Positions 9,901 through 17,199 of a stretch of DNA of 58,322 bases are shown here, one piece after another. The notes beneath the pieces were generated by a model that did not search any database, was not told the origin of the DNA, and was given only the letters and a program-made list of their open reading frames with translations. The position numbers were made by a program, and so were the translations under genes. Within the stretch, counting starts at the first letter, position 1. The number at the start of each line of letters is the position of its first letter. The stretch is from Oscillospiraceae bacterium (lineage in GTDB: Bacteria > Bacillota > Clostridia > Oscillospirales > Oscillospiraceae): NCBI GenBank assembly GCA_902779945.1, contig CACZDN010000021.1, positions 1 through 58,322 on the forward strand, written 5' to 3'.

Positions 9901-10034
9901 ATCCGCAGGCTCGATTCCCCGGCGGCAAGCTCCGCCCCCGACGCGTACGTCACATGGTCGGAGCAGGCCGGAAGCCGCCTGTCCGCAAAAACGCCCGGGT
10001 CCCTGACGATATTCTCAAAGCTGTATTCTACCAT
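6966..10034 (-). CDS. lacZ: beta-galactosidase, glycoside hydrolase family 2 (LacZ type)
   Basis: The 1022-residue protein matches the length of E. coli LacZ. It hydrolyses terminal beta-galactosides in the cytoplasm; there is no signal peptide. The jelly-roll N-terminus is followed by an Ig-like region, the TIM barrel with the acid/base motif SCGNES (Glu near residue 455) and the nucleophile motif ILCEYAHAMGNS (Glu near 522), and the C-terminal small-chain domain. An upstream in-frame ATG exists at 10127, but the ATG at 10034 is preceded by AGGGGG at 7 bases and begins the family-like VEYSFENIVRDPGVF. No transporter or regulator is adjacent, so the natural substrate and control cannot be read from context. 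Confidence 0.93.
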   Translation of the reverse strand: MVEYSFENIVRDPGVFADRRLPACSDHVTYASGAELAAGESSLRIPLDGLWRFHYARNPSAAPEGFWSRDYDVSGWDTIRVPAHIQMEGWDRPAYVNIQYPWDPYEELAPGEMPTVFNPVADYVLDFTLPSRFFGGEVQILFEGVESGFALWVNGQYAGYSEDSFTPAAFDLSPWLHEGENRLAVRVFKWTPGSWFEDQDFYRFSGIYRSVWLCLVPETAVRDLSVVPLLSEDFGVGTVELSAVTRGRGSLRLSLLDGGRLTAKGEAFFEDGEAMAELIVSAPKLWSAERPCLYDLLIEICGADGAVSGVIRQRVGFRRFELRDGLMLLNGKRIVFKGVNRHDFSSRQGRVPDREELLRDIVTMKQNNINAIRTCHYPNQSALYALCDEYGLYVMDENNMETHGSWDALFRKQAGPEYVIPKDHREFAPLLLDRVNSTFQRDKNHPCVLIWSCGNESFGGSVIHEMSELFRRLDPHRLVHYEGIFNDRSYPDTSDIESQMYTPAAEVERFLRERPGKPFILCEYAHAMGNSCGAMHKYTELSDREPRYQGGFIWDFADQSLCRKDRYGRWFQAYGGDCGERPTDGNFSGNGIVYGGDRSPSPKMQEVKYNYRSIVVEFDDTGFTVKNRNLFLNADTYAAVLLLQKDGELWKQMPLSIAVPPLSEERFALPETFAAEMRVQEEAAAGLGKPLPEFALTLSFRLRGDTPWAKAGHEVAFGQKILKRTRPAFSCTEPLRVVRGKWNLGVYGKNFSAQFSAIRGGLTSYVYGGTELIEQIPMPNFWRAPIDNDRGCGMPQRYAQWKIASLYAIGIGPQAPLFPEVEEREHSVAVSFEYLLPTAPVSGCRIRYEVFGDGTVETTLSYKAVEGLCDMPEFGVLFKLSADFDRVIWYGLGPEETYADRQHGAKLGVYEKGVRESMARYLVPQECGNRCGVRWARVVDRYGRGMEFSGDELSFSALPWTPHELENAAHDYELPEVHYTVVRAALGQMGVGGDNSWGAKTHPEYLLPAGKDLELRFAFRGI

Positions 10035-10447
10035 GGATATCCCCCTGTCATGATAAAGGAGGCGCTCTCCGCCTGCGGCGGGAAAGCGCCTTGTTATTCT
10101 GCTTTGCGCGAAGGCACCTGACGGCACCTGAGCAAACTGCTTTTGCAGTGAAGAAGATGATGACCGCTGTGGCGCAGGCGGACTTCAAACTGAAAAAGGT
10201 TTGCCGGTCCTGAAGCCCGTCGATGCGGGCCGCGTAGGAGCGCCGTGGGGAAGCTGCGGGAGTTTTGGCGGACCATCATGAAGGGCGCGGCGATGACGGA
10301 CAACAAACCTAACTCTATCATACCATGCAAAACGACGAGGGCGCAACTTACGAAACAGGAAAAGGGTCCAAAAAACGCAAGCTCTGTTGGAGTCAACAAA
10401 ACAGGGGAGCGGAAACTGTGCACTGTGCATAGACAGCGCGTTCCGGC
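10035..10447. other. gene-free divergent intergenic region
   Basis: Lies between the divergent lacZ and OYE-like genes. It contains a palindromic stretch near 10063-10095 (GGCGCT...AGCGCC with an inner CCGCC/GGCGG) in the lacZ leader. No convincing gene is seen on either strand; short frames here look random or like remnants. Confidence 0.5.
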
Positions 10448-10476
10448 TTGCAATCACACGGTATTTGTGGTAAAAT
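10448..10476 (+). promoter_or_regulatory. predicted promoter of the OYE-like gene
   Basis: TTGCAA (10448-10453) and TAAAAT (10471-10476) with a 17-base spacer lie about 50 bases upstream of the ATG at 10525. Confidence 0.6.
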
Positions 10477-10524
10477 TAACATATCCTGTCAAACCGAAAA
10501 TGCAAGTCGAAAGGATGGTAAAAA

Positions 10525-12735
10525 ATGGCAAACAACATCTCCCGCAGAGACTTTTTGAAGGGGATCGCCGCAGGCGCGGTCAGCGTCGGCGCGATGAGCG
10601 CGCTGCCCGCCGTCGCCTTTGCGGACAGCCCTGCGATCACTCCGGAGGAGGCGAAAAACGCCTTCGACATGATCCCGCAGGCCTATCTCAACCCCCAGCT
10701 TGCCGAGTCGGAATACCGCACGAACAAGCTGGAACTCAAGACCGTATTCTCTCCGTTCAAGATCGGCGACGTGGAGCTGCACCACCGCATGGTGAAGTCC
10801 GCCGCCGGCTCAGCGGCCTACCTCGCCGGCATGACGGACGAGCTGCTGGAGTACTACTTCCACCTTGCAAAAGGCGGCGTGGAGCTCATCTATGTCGAGA
10901 CCATCGCCTTCCTCGAGGTGCCCGAGAGCGGCGAGTACGACGCGGAGACCCGCGCCTATCTCGAAAAGCTCGTCAAGGGCTGCGCGGAGTACGGCGCTGT
11001 CCTGGGCTACCAGGTCTCCGGCTTCGGTGTCGGCGAGAACGACATGACGGTCGAGGACATCCACGCAAAGCAGGACCGTATGGTCCAGGTCGCCAAGGGC
11101 CTCTATGACGTCGGCTTCAAGGTGATCGAGTTCAACTGCGCCGGCTTCAACATGCCCGCGCACTTCCTCTCCCGCTTCCACAACACCCGCACGGACGAGT
11201 ACGGCGGCAAGAGCGTCGAGAACCGTGCCCGCTTCGTCACGGAGATCCTGCAGAAGCTCAAGGCCGAGTGTCCCGGCGTCGCGATCCAGTGCCTGATCGA
11301 CTGCGTGGAGGAGAACGACAACATTGCCAACAACCCCACCATCATGACCCTTGACACAGACGTCACCACGCCCCACACCAAGGTCTTCACGATCGAGGAG
11401 GGCATCGCTGCCGCGAAGCTCTTCGAGGCCGCCGGCTGCGATGCCATGCACCTGCGTATCGGCCCTCTCGGCCACCATGTGGCGCAGTTTGCCTCCGACC
11501 TCTACTTCATCCTCAACGGCGTGGAGGGTGCGACCGGCTTCGGCACCCAGTATGATTTCAAACGCCACTTCCAGGGCAAGGCCATCGGCGACACCAGCGG
11601 CTGCGGCATCGCCATCGACATTGCCGCCATGTACAAGAAGGAGCTCAAGATCCCCGTCGGCGCGGTCACCTATATGGACCCGGCCCACGCGCCCGACTTC
11701 TTTGAGAAGGCGCTGGAGGACGGCAAGCTCGACTTCTTCATGATGAACCGCCCCCTGACCGTCGATATGGAGTACGTCAACAAGCTGCGCGAGGGCCGCA
11801 TCGACGAGATCGCCCCCTGCACGCGCTGCCTGCACTGCCACTCCGGCTCGAACGAGATGAACGCCATGTTCTGCTACTGCCGCGTCAACGCCCTGACCCA
11901 GCGCGTCATGCGCGAGAACGGCCCCGCCACCTATGAGCTGCCCGCGGCGGAGACGAAGAAAAAGGTCATGGTCATCGGCGGCGGCCCCGCCGGCATGGAG
12001 GCGGCCCGCGTCGCCGCCCTGCGCGGACACGACGTGACGCTGTACGAAAAGCGCGGCTCTCTCGGCTTCATGCTGGACTTTGCCGCCATGGTCAAGGGCC
12101 CGCACGAGAATCTTGCGGACCTCAAGAAATACCTCATCCGCCAGATGGAGCTCGCGGGCGTCACGGTCAAGACCGGCACGGAGGTCACAAAGGAGCTCAT
12201 CGAGGCTGAGGCCCCCGACGCCGTGATCCTCGCCGCCGGCGGCCGGCGCGCCGCACTCGAGGTCGACGCGGACGTCCCCGTGATCGAGATGGACCGCTTC
12301 ATGTTCGAAAAGACGGGCGAGAACGTGATCGTCTACGGCTCCAACGCCCAGGCCTTCGACGCGGCCCTCTGGCTCACGGTCCACAAGAAGCACGTCACCA
12401 TGGTCACGCCTAACAACGCGGACGACTTTGACATCCAGCAGTCCCAGCACGCCAAGCGCATGATGACGACCGCGCTCTACGCCCTGGGCTTTAACGCCTT
12501 CCCCGAGTCGTCCATCAAGAGCGTGAAGGACGGCATGGCCACCGTCACGCTGGACACGGGGCTCGACACGCTCATCCCCTGCGACGCCATCGTGAACGCA
12601 GCCGACATGCTGCCCGACACCAGCCTCCTCGACGGCATCTCCGTCAAGGAGACCTACGCCATCGGCGACTGCGCCGCACCCTTCAACATCGCCCTCGCCA
12701 TCCGCGGCGGCAATGACGCCGGCCGCGCCGTGTAA
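10525..12735 (+). CDS. Tat-exported OYE-like FMN/FAD/Fe-S oxidoreductase
   Basis: This 736-residue protein resembles 2,4-dienoyl-CoA reductase/BaiCD-type enzymes. Residues 6-13 (SRRDFLKG) form a twin-arginine signal, followed by a hydrophobic stretch and an AFADSP cleavage region. The old-yellow-enzyme FMN barrel follows (HHRMVKSAAGSAAY near residue 90). Then comes a cysteine cluster typical of an Fe-S site (CTRCLHC...CYC near 432-452), and an FAD domain with VIGGGPAGMEAAR. Such enzymes reduce activated C=C bonds. Export of the folded, cofactor-loaded protein suggests an extracytoplasmic reductase, possibly an electron acceptor pathway. The substrate is unknown. It has its own promoter and stands alone. 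Confidence 0.85.
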   Translation: MANNISRRDFLKGIAAGAVSVGAMSALPAVAFADSPAITPEEAKNAFDMIPQAYLNPQLAESEYRTNKLELKTVFSPFKIGDVELHHRMVKSAAGSAAYLAGMTDELLEYYFHLAKGGVELIYVETIAFLEVPESGEYDAETRAYLEKLVKGCAEYGAVLGYQVSGFGVGENDMTVEDIHAKQDRMVQVAKGLYDVGFKVIEFNCAGFNMPAHFLSRFHNTRTDEYGGKSVENRARFVTEILQKLKAECPGVAIQCLIDCVEENDNIANNPTIMTLDTDVTTPHTKVFTIEEGIAAAKLFEAAGCDAMHLRIGPLGHHVAQFASDLYFILNGVEGATGFGTQYDFKRHFQGKAIGDTSGCGIAIDIAAMYKKELKIPVGAVTYMDPAHAPDFFEKALEDGKLDFFMMNRPLTVDMEYVNKLREGRIDEIAPCTRCLHCHSGSNEMNAMFCYCRVNALTQRVMRENGPATYELPAAETKKKVMVIGGGPAGMEAARVAALRGHDVTLYEKRGSLGFMLDFAAMVKGPHENLADLKKYLIRQMELAGVTVKTGTEVTKELIEAEAPDAVILAAGGRRAALEVDADVPVIEMDRFMFEKTGENVIVYGSNAQAFDAALWLTVHKKHVTMVTPNNADDFDIQQSQHAKRMMTTALYALGFNAFPESSIKSVKDGMATVTLDTGLDTLIPCDAIVNAADMLPDTSLLDGISVKETYAIGDCAAPFNIALAIRGGNDAGRAV

Positions 12736-12755
12736 TCCATCCCGGCTGATACCCT

Positions 12756-12887
12756 TCACAATCCGCCATCGGCGCCTCCTGGAAAATTTGCGCTCTGATT
12801 TTGTCACTTTTTCTTGAAATACACAAAGTATTCCTGCAAAAAAATGCCTTCATCATTCGCTCTCGCCGAATTATGCGGTGTTGCCTA
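12756..12887 (-). repeat. family 1 element, copy C1 (left end truncated)
   Basis: Begins within the terminal repeat (CACAATCCGCC) and ends with the inverse repeat TTATGCGGTGTTGCCT. It matches copy B2 through the ATACACAAAGTATTCCTGC core, with an internal deletion near the right end. Confidence 0.65.
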
Positions 12888-12971
12888 AAGAATCCCTGGG
12901 AAAAACTGCCAACGTCAGAACTCCCAATTTTTCTCAGGATTCGCTCTCGCCGAATTGTGCGGTGCTGCCTT
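12888..12971 (-). repeat. family 1 element, right-end fragment C2
   Basis: Only the right third of the element is present (CTCAGGATTCGCTCTCGCC to the terminal GCGGTGCTGCCTT), directly after C1. This is another tandem remnant. Confidence 0.6.
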
Positions 12972-13000
12972 GGGGAATAATATAAGCTCCGGACATCGCC

Positions 13001-13027
13001 GGGGGGCTTTCATAAGCCCCCCTTTTT
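13001..13027 (+). terminator. hairpin plus T-run upstream of the M20 gene
   Basis: GGGGGGCT (13001-13008) pairs with AGCCCCCC (13015-13022) and is followed by TTTTT. It may end the OYE-like transcript arriving from upstream. It lies only 18 bases before the next start codon, so it could also act as an attenuator if a promoter lies near the AATAATATAAG at 12976. Confidence 0.55.
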
Positions 13028-13044
13028 ATCAGAAAGGAAATGCT

Positions 13045-14247
13045 ATGACGGAAACACAAAAGCGCCTGTATGAGCAGGTGATCGCGGACCACGACTACGT
13101 TGTCGCGCTCCGCCGGGAATTCCACCGGCATCCGGAGCTCGCCCGGGAGGAGCATGAGACCGCCGCCAGGATCGAGCGGGAGCTTGACAGTCTCGGCCTC
13201 TCGCACAGGCGCGTCGCCGGCACCGGTGTATACGCGGAGATCGAGGGGAGCGCAAAGCCTGCGGGCGAAAAGCGCTGCATCGTCCTGCGCGCGGATATCG
13301 ACGCCCTGCCCGTCACACAGGAGAACGACCCGGAATACAAGAGCCTCAACCCCGGCAGGATGCACGCCTGCGGGCATGACGGGCACACCGCCTCCCTGAT
13401 CGGCGCGGCGCGCGTGCTGCAAAAAAGCCGTGCCCTCTTTGCAGGCAAGGTCATCCTCACCTGGCAGCCGGGGGAGGAGATCGGCTACGGCGCAAGGCCC
13501 ATCGTCCAGAGCGGCGCCATCGACGAGGCGGGCCGCAGCTTCGGCGTCCATGTGGCCCCGAACGTCCCGGTGGGCTCAGTGGTGCTGATGCCCGGCCCGA
13601 ACAACGCGAGCGTCGACTGGTTCCGCATCCGTGTCCACGGTCTGGGCGCGCATGTTTCCACGCCCGAGCAGGGGGTGGACGCCGCCTATATCGCAAGCCA
13701 GATCGTCGTGGCGGCCCAGGCCCTTGTCACAAGACGCACGAGCCCCATGGACAACGTGCTCATCGGCATCGGAAAGATCAGCGCCGGCACGGCTTACAAT
13801 GTGGTCGCGCAGGAGGCGGAGCTGGAGGGCACCATCCGTGTCCTCACGCCGGAGCTGCGCAGACTCACAAAGGCGCGGCTCGAGGCCCTGGCCAAACAGA
13901 CGGCGGAGCTCTTCGGCGGCACGGCGGAGCTGGAGTGGAGCGATTTCACCTCGCCCCTCATCAACGACGCGCAGGCCGCCGCGGAGGCGCAGAAGACCGC
14001 GGCCGCCCTCTTTGGTGAGGAGCACGTGATCCGCTCGCGCGAGCCGTCCCTCGGCGGAGACGATTTTGCCGAGTACATCCTCCGCGTCCCGGGGGTTTAC
14101 GCCTACGTCGGCTCAGGCAATCCCGCGAAGCCCGACACCTGCGTCGCCCAGCACAATTCCCGCTTCGACATCGACGAGGACGCCCTCACGGTCGCGGCGG
14201 CGCTCTACGCCTGCTACGCCGCGGACTACCTCAACGGCGCGGTGTAG
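13045..14247 (+). CDS. M20 family amidohydrolase (aminoacylase/hippurate hydrolase-like)
   Basis: A 400-residue metallopeptidase-family hydrolase that removes acyl groups from N-acyl amino acids or similar amides; the true substrate is unknown. It shows the family metal motif MHACGHDGHTA (near residue 110), the catalytic-region WQPGEEIGYGA and the C-terminal ligand region GGDDFAEY and AQHNSRFDID. It has the IAA-amino-acid hydrolase/AbgB subgroup layout, with a dimerisation domain between. The start MTETQKR is chosen because AGAAAGGAAATGCT precedes it and the upstream in-frame extension reads through the hairpin. It is cytoplasmic, with no signal peptide. Neighbours give no pathway clue. Confidence 0.9.
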   Translation: MTETQKRLYEQVIADHDYVVALRREFHRHPELAREEHETAARIERELDSLGLSHRRVAGTGVYAEIEGSAKPAGEKRCIVLRADIDALPVTQENDPEYKSLNPGRMHACGHDGHTASLIGAARVLQKSRALFAGKVILTWQPGEEIGYGARPIVQSGAIDEAGRSFGVHVAPNVPVGSVVLMPGPNNASVDWFRIRVHGLGAHVSTPEQGVDAAYIASQIVVAAQALVTRRTSPMDNVLIGIGKISAGTAYNVVAQEAELEGTIRVLTPELRRLTKARLEALAKQTAELFGGTAELEWSDFTSPLINDAQAAAEAQKTAAALFGEEHVIRSREPSLGGDDFAEYILRVPGVYAYVGSGNPAKPDTCVAQHNSRFDIDEDALTVAAALYACYAADYLNGAV

Positions 14248-14486
14248 CAGACCTGGTCATCCCGGACGCGGCGAAGGACCTTTCAGAAGCATGACACACT
14301 GCTTTGCCGCTTCGCAACGCGCAGAATGACACGGGGACGGTCGCAGTATGTCACGGGCGTTTCATAAAATCCCCCCCCCGGGGAGTTCAGAGGGGCCTCA
14401 GCCCGCTGTTTTTCGCCTTGGAAGGCGAAAAACCAATACAATCCGTTTTTTGCGGGGCGTGTATCTCGCAAAAAACACCTCTCAGC
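14248..14486. other. intergenic hairpin-rich stretch
   Basis: No gene is seen. It holds inverted repeats such as GTTTTTCGCCTT/AAGGCGAAAAAC near 14408-14433 and a TTTTTTGCG/CGCAAAAAA pair near 14444-14475. These could terminate the M20 transcript, and they lead into a family 2 repeat. Confidence 0.5.
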
Positions 14487-14588
14487 CTGCAAGTGTGCGA
14501 GCGTCCCCCGCAAGCGAGTGCGCGCAGCAGGCTGCAAGCCTTCTCGTTTCACAAAAATGCCCAAAGGCATTTTTGTGAAACGAACGTA
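14487..14588 (+). repeat. family 2 repeat, copy upstream of the rpsF promoter
   Basis: About 100 bases (CTGCAAGTGTGCGAG start) recur almost unchanged at 15937-16032. It ends in a perfect 17-bp hairpin at 14545-14582 (CGTTTCACAAAAATGCC and its inverse), 25 bases before the rpsF -35 box. Confidence 0.7.
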
Positions 14589-14607
14589 GAAGCACGTAAA
14601 AAAGCTC

Positions 14608-14635
14608 TTGACAATCGGAGAAAAAAGACTATAAT
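14608..14635 (+). promoter_or_regulatory. strong promoter of the rpsF-ssb-rpsR operon
   Basis: Consensus TTGACA (14608-14613) and TATAAT (14630-14635) are spaced by 16 bases, as expected for a ribosomal-protein operon. Confidence 0.85.
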
Positions 14636-14641
14636 AAATAA

Positions 14642-14713
14642 GCCTGTCCGGCAGGACGGCTATCCTTGCTCCCGTTTGAATCGGGGGCCAAAAGACCAAA
14701 AGGAGGTGCAACC
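14642..14713 (+). promoter_or_regulatory. rpsF leader, candidate S6:S18 autoregulatory element
   Basis: The 70-base leader contains a CCTGTCCGGCAGG hairpin and further pairable GC blocks before the AGGAGG. Many bacteria have an rpsF leader bound by the S6:S18 complex through a CCG-containing stem. A CCG is present here, but I did not fit the full consensus. Confidence 0.3.
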
Positions 14714-15010
14714 ATGGCAAAAGCAAGCGAAAAGTACGAAGTAATGTACATCATCAACCCCAACTTCTCCGAGGAGGAGACCGCGGCGGTTGTTGAGAAG
14801 TTCAAGGCACTTGTGGAAGCAAATGGTACGCTTGAGGAACTGGAGGAGATGGGCAAGCAGAAGCTCGCTTACGAGATCAACTACCTCTCCGAAGGGTACC
14901 GCGTGCTCATGAAGTTCACAAGCGGCCCCGAGCTCCCCGCAGAGCTGGACCGTATCCTCGGCATCACGGACGGTATCCTGCGCCGCCTGATCACCAAGCG
15001 GCCCGAGTAA
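14714..15010 (+). CDS. rpsF: 30S ribosomal protein S6
   Basis: This 98-residue protein has the S6 signature YEVMYIINP and the central KLAYEINYLSEGYRVLMKF. S6 pairs with S18 on the platform of the small ribosomal subunit. The ATG at 14714 follows AAAAGGAGGTGCAACC; an upstream in-frame extension lacks such a site. It is the first gene of the conserved rpsF-ssb-rpsR operon, 12 bases ahead of ssb, driven by the consensus promoter at 14608. Confidence 0.97.
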   Translation: MAKASEKYEVMYIINPNFSEEETAAVVEKFKALVEANGTLEELEEMGKQKLAYEINYLSEGYRVLMKFTSGPELPAELDRILGITDGILRRLITKRPE

Positions 15011-15022
15011 GGAGTACCCCAC

Positions 15023-15517
15023 ATGCTGAACCACATCACTCTCATGGGCCGTCTGGTGCGCGATCCGGAGCTCCGGTATACGCAGTCCCAGACCCCCGTG
15101 GTTTCTTTCCGGATCGCAGTTGACCGCGATTACTCCGGTCGTGACGGCGGCGAGCGGCAGGCCGATTTTATCGACATCGTCGCATGGCGTCAGACGGCGG
15201 AGTTCGTCAACAAGTATTTCCAGAAAGGGCGTATGATCGTCGTTTCCGGCCGTCTGCAGATGCGTGACTGGACTGACCGCGACAACAACAAGCGCACAAG
15301 CGCCGAGGTCGTGGCCGACAATGTCTACTTCGGCGACAGCCGCCGCGACGGCGACTCTAACCGTTCCGACAACTACACGGGCAGCTACTCGAACAACAGC
15401 TACTCGTCCAATTCCGGCGGCAGCTACAGCGGCTACGATTCGGGCCGCAGCGGCACCCCCGCCCCCGCGAACACCTTCGTGGAGCTGGACGACGGCGACG
15501 GTGAGCTGCCGTTCTGA
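15023..15517 (+). CDS. ssb: single-stranded DNA-binding protein
   Basis: A 164-residue SSB with an N-terminal OB fold (LNHITLMGRLVRDPELRYT; FRIAVDRDY; IDIVAWRQTAEFV) at about residues 1-105. A low-complexity Gly/Ser/Asn/Tyr linker follows, then the acidic protein-interaction tail ending DDGDGELPF. It coats single-stranded DNA and recruits replication and repair enzymes through that tail. AAGGAG precedes the ATG. Its position between rpsF and rpsR is the standard bacterial arrangement. Confidence 0.97.
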   Translation: MLNHITLMGRLVRDPELRYTQSQTPVVSFRIAVDRDYSGRDGGERQADFIDIVAWRQTAEFVNKYFQKGRMIVVSGRLQMRDWTDRDNNKRTSAEVVADNVYFGDSRRDGDSNRSDNYTGSYSNNSYSSNSGGSYSGYDSGRSGTPAPANTFVELDDGDGELPF

Positions 15518-15541
15518 AATTGAAAAAAGGAGGATACAGCT

Positions 15542-15781
15542 TTGGCTTTCGATAAAAACAATCCCAAGAACCGCAAGCGCAGGAAGGTTTGCCAGTTCTG
15601 CGTTGATAAGGCCACCTTTATCGACTATAAGGACACCGCCAAGCTCCGCCGCTACATGTCCGAGCGCAGCAAGATCCTGCCGCGCCGCACCACCGGCGTC
15701 TGCGCCATGCACCAGCGCGAGCTGACCGAGGCCATCAAGAGAGCCCGCCAGATTGCTCTCCTGCCCTACGTCACCGACTGA
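15542..15781 (+). CDS. rpsR: 30S ribosomal protein S18 (zinc-type)
   Basis: A 79-residue S18 that binds next to S6 on the small subunit. It starts at TTG (15542), supported by AAAGGAGGATACAGC directly upstream; no ATG is available at the N-terminus. The KVCQFCVDK pair and the later GVCAMH cysteine indicate a zinc-binding form of S18. IDYKD and [15 protein letters not shown] are family hallmarks. It is the last gene of the operon, and a 20-bp hairpin terminator follows 43 bases after the stop. Confidence 0.96.
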   Translation: MAFDKNNPKNRKRRKVCQFCVDKATFIDYKDTAKLRRYMSERSKILPRRTTGVCAMHQRELTEAIKRARQIALLPYVTD

Positions 15782-15824
15782 TACGATAATAGAGAGGCTG
15801 TCTCAAAACAACCTGTCATCCTGA

Positions 15825-15878
15825 GCGAAGGATCTTTCTTTTGAAACTTCAAAAGAAAGATCCTTCGCCGCTTTTTTC
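15825..15878 (+). terminator. terminator of the rpsF-ssb-rpsR operon
   Basis: A perfect 20-bp stem (15825-15844 with 15849-15868), a 4-base loop and CGCTTTTTTCTT afterwards. Confidence 0.85.
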
Positions 15879-15936
15879 TTGGAATGCACAAAGTATTCCC
15901 GAGAGAAGCTGCCTTGAACAGAAAGCACTTTACAGA

Positions 15937-16032
15937 CTGCAAGTGTGCGAGTCACCCCGCAAGCGAGCGCGCAGCAGGCTGCAAACCTTCTCGTTTCGCA
16001 AAAAGGCCCAAAGGCATTTTTGTGAAACGAAC
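15937..16032 (+). repeat. family 2 repeat, copy upstream of tRNA-Leu
   Basis: Near-identical to 14487-14588, including the terminal CGTTTC...GAAACG hairpin (15992-16029, here with mismatches). It also stops about 22 bases before a -35 box. Confidence 0.7.
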
Positions 16033-16054
16033 ATGAGTACGCCACACGGCAGTC

Positions 16055-16083
16055 TTGACGAACGCCGCAGCGCGTGGTACAGT
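16055..16083 (+). promoter_or_regulatory. promoter of tRNA-Leu
   Basis: TTGACG (16055-16060), a 17-base spacer and TACAGT (16078-16083), ending 10 bases before the mature tRNA. Confidence 0.75.
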
Positions 16084-16093
16084 ATACCCACAC

Positions 16094-16179
16094 GCCGGTG
16101 TGGTGGAACGGTAGACACCGGGGACTTAAAATCCCCTGGGAGCAATCCCGTGCCGGTTCGAGTCCGGCCACCGGCACCA
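16094..16179 (+). tRNA. tRNA-Leu (anticodon TAA)
   Basis: An 86-base gene. The acceptor stem GCCGGTG pairs with CACCGGC, the anticodon stem GGGGA/TCCCC holds loop CTTAAAA (anticodon TAA), and a long variable arm typical of tRNA-Leu follows. The T arm contains GGTTCGAGTCC, and the 3' CCA is encoded (16177-16179). Confidence 0.95.
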
Positions 16180-16255
16180 CGTCAGAAGAAGCCAACTGCA
16201 CTCCGCTTCCGCCGGGGCGGCGAAAGCTCCGTATCCGTTGGCTCCTTCTTCCTTT

Positions 16256-16339
16256 CCGAAACGGGAGTCTCACGGGGGACTCCCGTTTCGGTGCACCATT
16301 TCGAGTGTTCATAACGGATTTGGGTTATGAACACTCGAA
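16256..16339 (+). terminator. two consecutive hairpins after tRNA-Leu
   Basis: The first is a perfect 14-bp stem (16256-16269 with 16278-16291). The second is a perfect 16-bp stem (16300-16315 with 16324-16339) followed by TTATTTTTATC. The second is the likelier terminator. Confidence 0.6.
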
Positions 16340-16444
16340 TTATTTTTATCCATCGGCATACGGTAAAAAATGCATCCGGTATACTGCTTTCTGACTTAAG
16401 GTATTTCTTAAACCAACTTTTGTTGTTTTTCGACCTTTATACGA

Positions 16445-16594
16445 TTATCCGACAAGGCGGTTTGAAAATATTTCCGAGACAGATTCGCGTCAGGAAAGGC
16501 AGCGGACGCAGAGCATACTTTGTGTATGGCCAGGTCCGATAACGAAGCCTGGCACAAATCTGGCCGGAAAGATTCAAACCGTTCTGTCGGGTAA
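16445..16594. repeat. family 3 TIR element, intact copy
   Basis: A 150-bp unit with about 22-bp terminal inverted repeats (TTATCCGACAAGGCGGTTTG left; inverse of TTACCCGACAGAACGGTTTG right). It shares its interior, including CAGCGGACGCAGAGCA and TGGCCGGAAAGATTC, with 24009-24453. It serves as the unoccupied version of the site that carries a family 1 insertion there. Confidence 0.7.
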
Positions 16595-16599
16595 CAGTA

Positions 16600-17137
16600 T
16601 TTCATATGGTGTCGACCCGCATATTACCGTCGCCGGCAATATGATTGGCAGCTCATGGGATACATTACACTTCTGCTCCGGCGTGTATCGTCAAGTCCTT
16701 CCAGTAAACCAAGCTTTTTCATTCTCTATATACGCCCTCTTGTTCAGTGCCTTTGGTATATAGAGTTTACATAATCTTGCCTACGGCCTGTTCACATGTT
16801 CTTTACTCAGTCAATTACCGTGCTGCTTGCCTGCCCATGTACGTTTGTCAATGATGTGAGACTGAGCGAGTGAGTTTGAAAGAAAAGCGCGTTAGCTTCT
16901 GACGGAGGGAGGGCGTAGCCCGACTGGAGTCAGCAGTTTCTGGACGGAAATCTTTAGCATGTACGATGATCTCATCGTCGGCGCGGGGGCTCTGCGCTGC
17001 GGTGCTCGCACAAACGCTGCACCGCCCGCCGTGCTTCGGAGGGGGAGATCAAGATACGGTTCCTATGTACATCGCTGAAAGCATCAGCTTTTGGCGGTGT
17101 TTTTTTGCCGGCAGTATCGTGCGCGGGCATGTCTTGC
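16600..17137. other. gene-free stretch
   Basis: No gene is supported. A 10-bp inverted repeat CTCTATATAC (16724-16733) / GTATATAGAG (16756-16765) is present. The GC-rich part from about 16860 (GAGCGAGTGAG...GGAGGGAGGGCG) resembles a non-coding remnant, but I cannot name it. Confidence 0.45.
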
Positions 17138-17166
17138 TTGCATATAATCATGCAATTCTATATAAT
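17138..17166 (+). promoter_or_regulatory. predicted promoter of the YwaF/ABC operon
   Basis: TTGCAT (17138-17143), a 17-base spacer and TATAAT (17161-17166), 34 bases before the ATG at 17200. Confidence 0.7.
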
Positions 17167-17199
17167 AGGCTTATCCTTACAAAGAATGGATGGAGCGAT

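Noticed and set aside
10094-10453. 119-codon minus-strand frame upstream of lacZ
   Set aside because: It crosses the predicted OYE promoter region, has no initiation signal and has random-looking composition.
14482-16035. CRISPR array from repeated blocks near rpsF and tRNA-Leu
   Set aside because: Only two 100-bp copies 1.4 kb apart, with genes between and no short regularly spaced repeats.
16074-16394. 106-codon frame across tRNA-Leu
   Set aside because: It overlaps the tRNA gene and two hairpins; not a protein gene.
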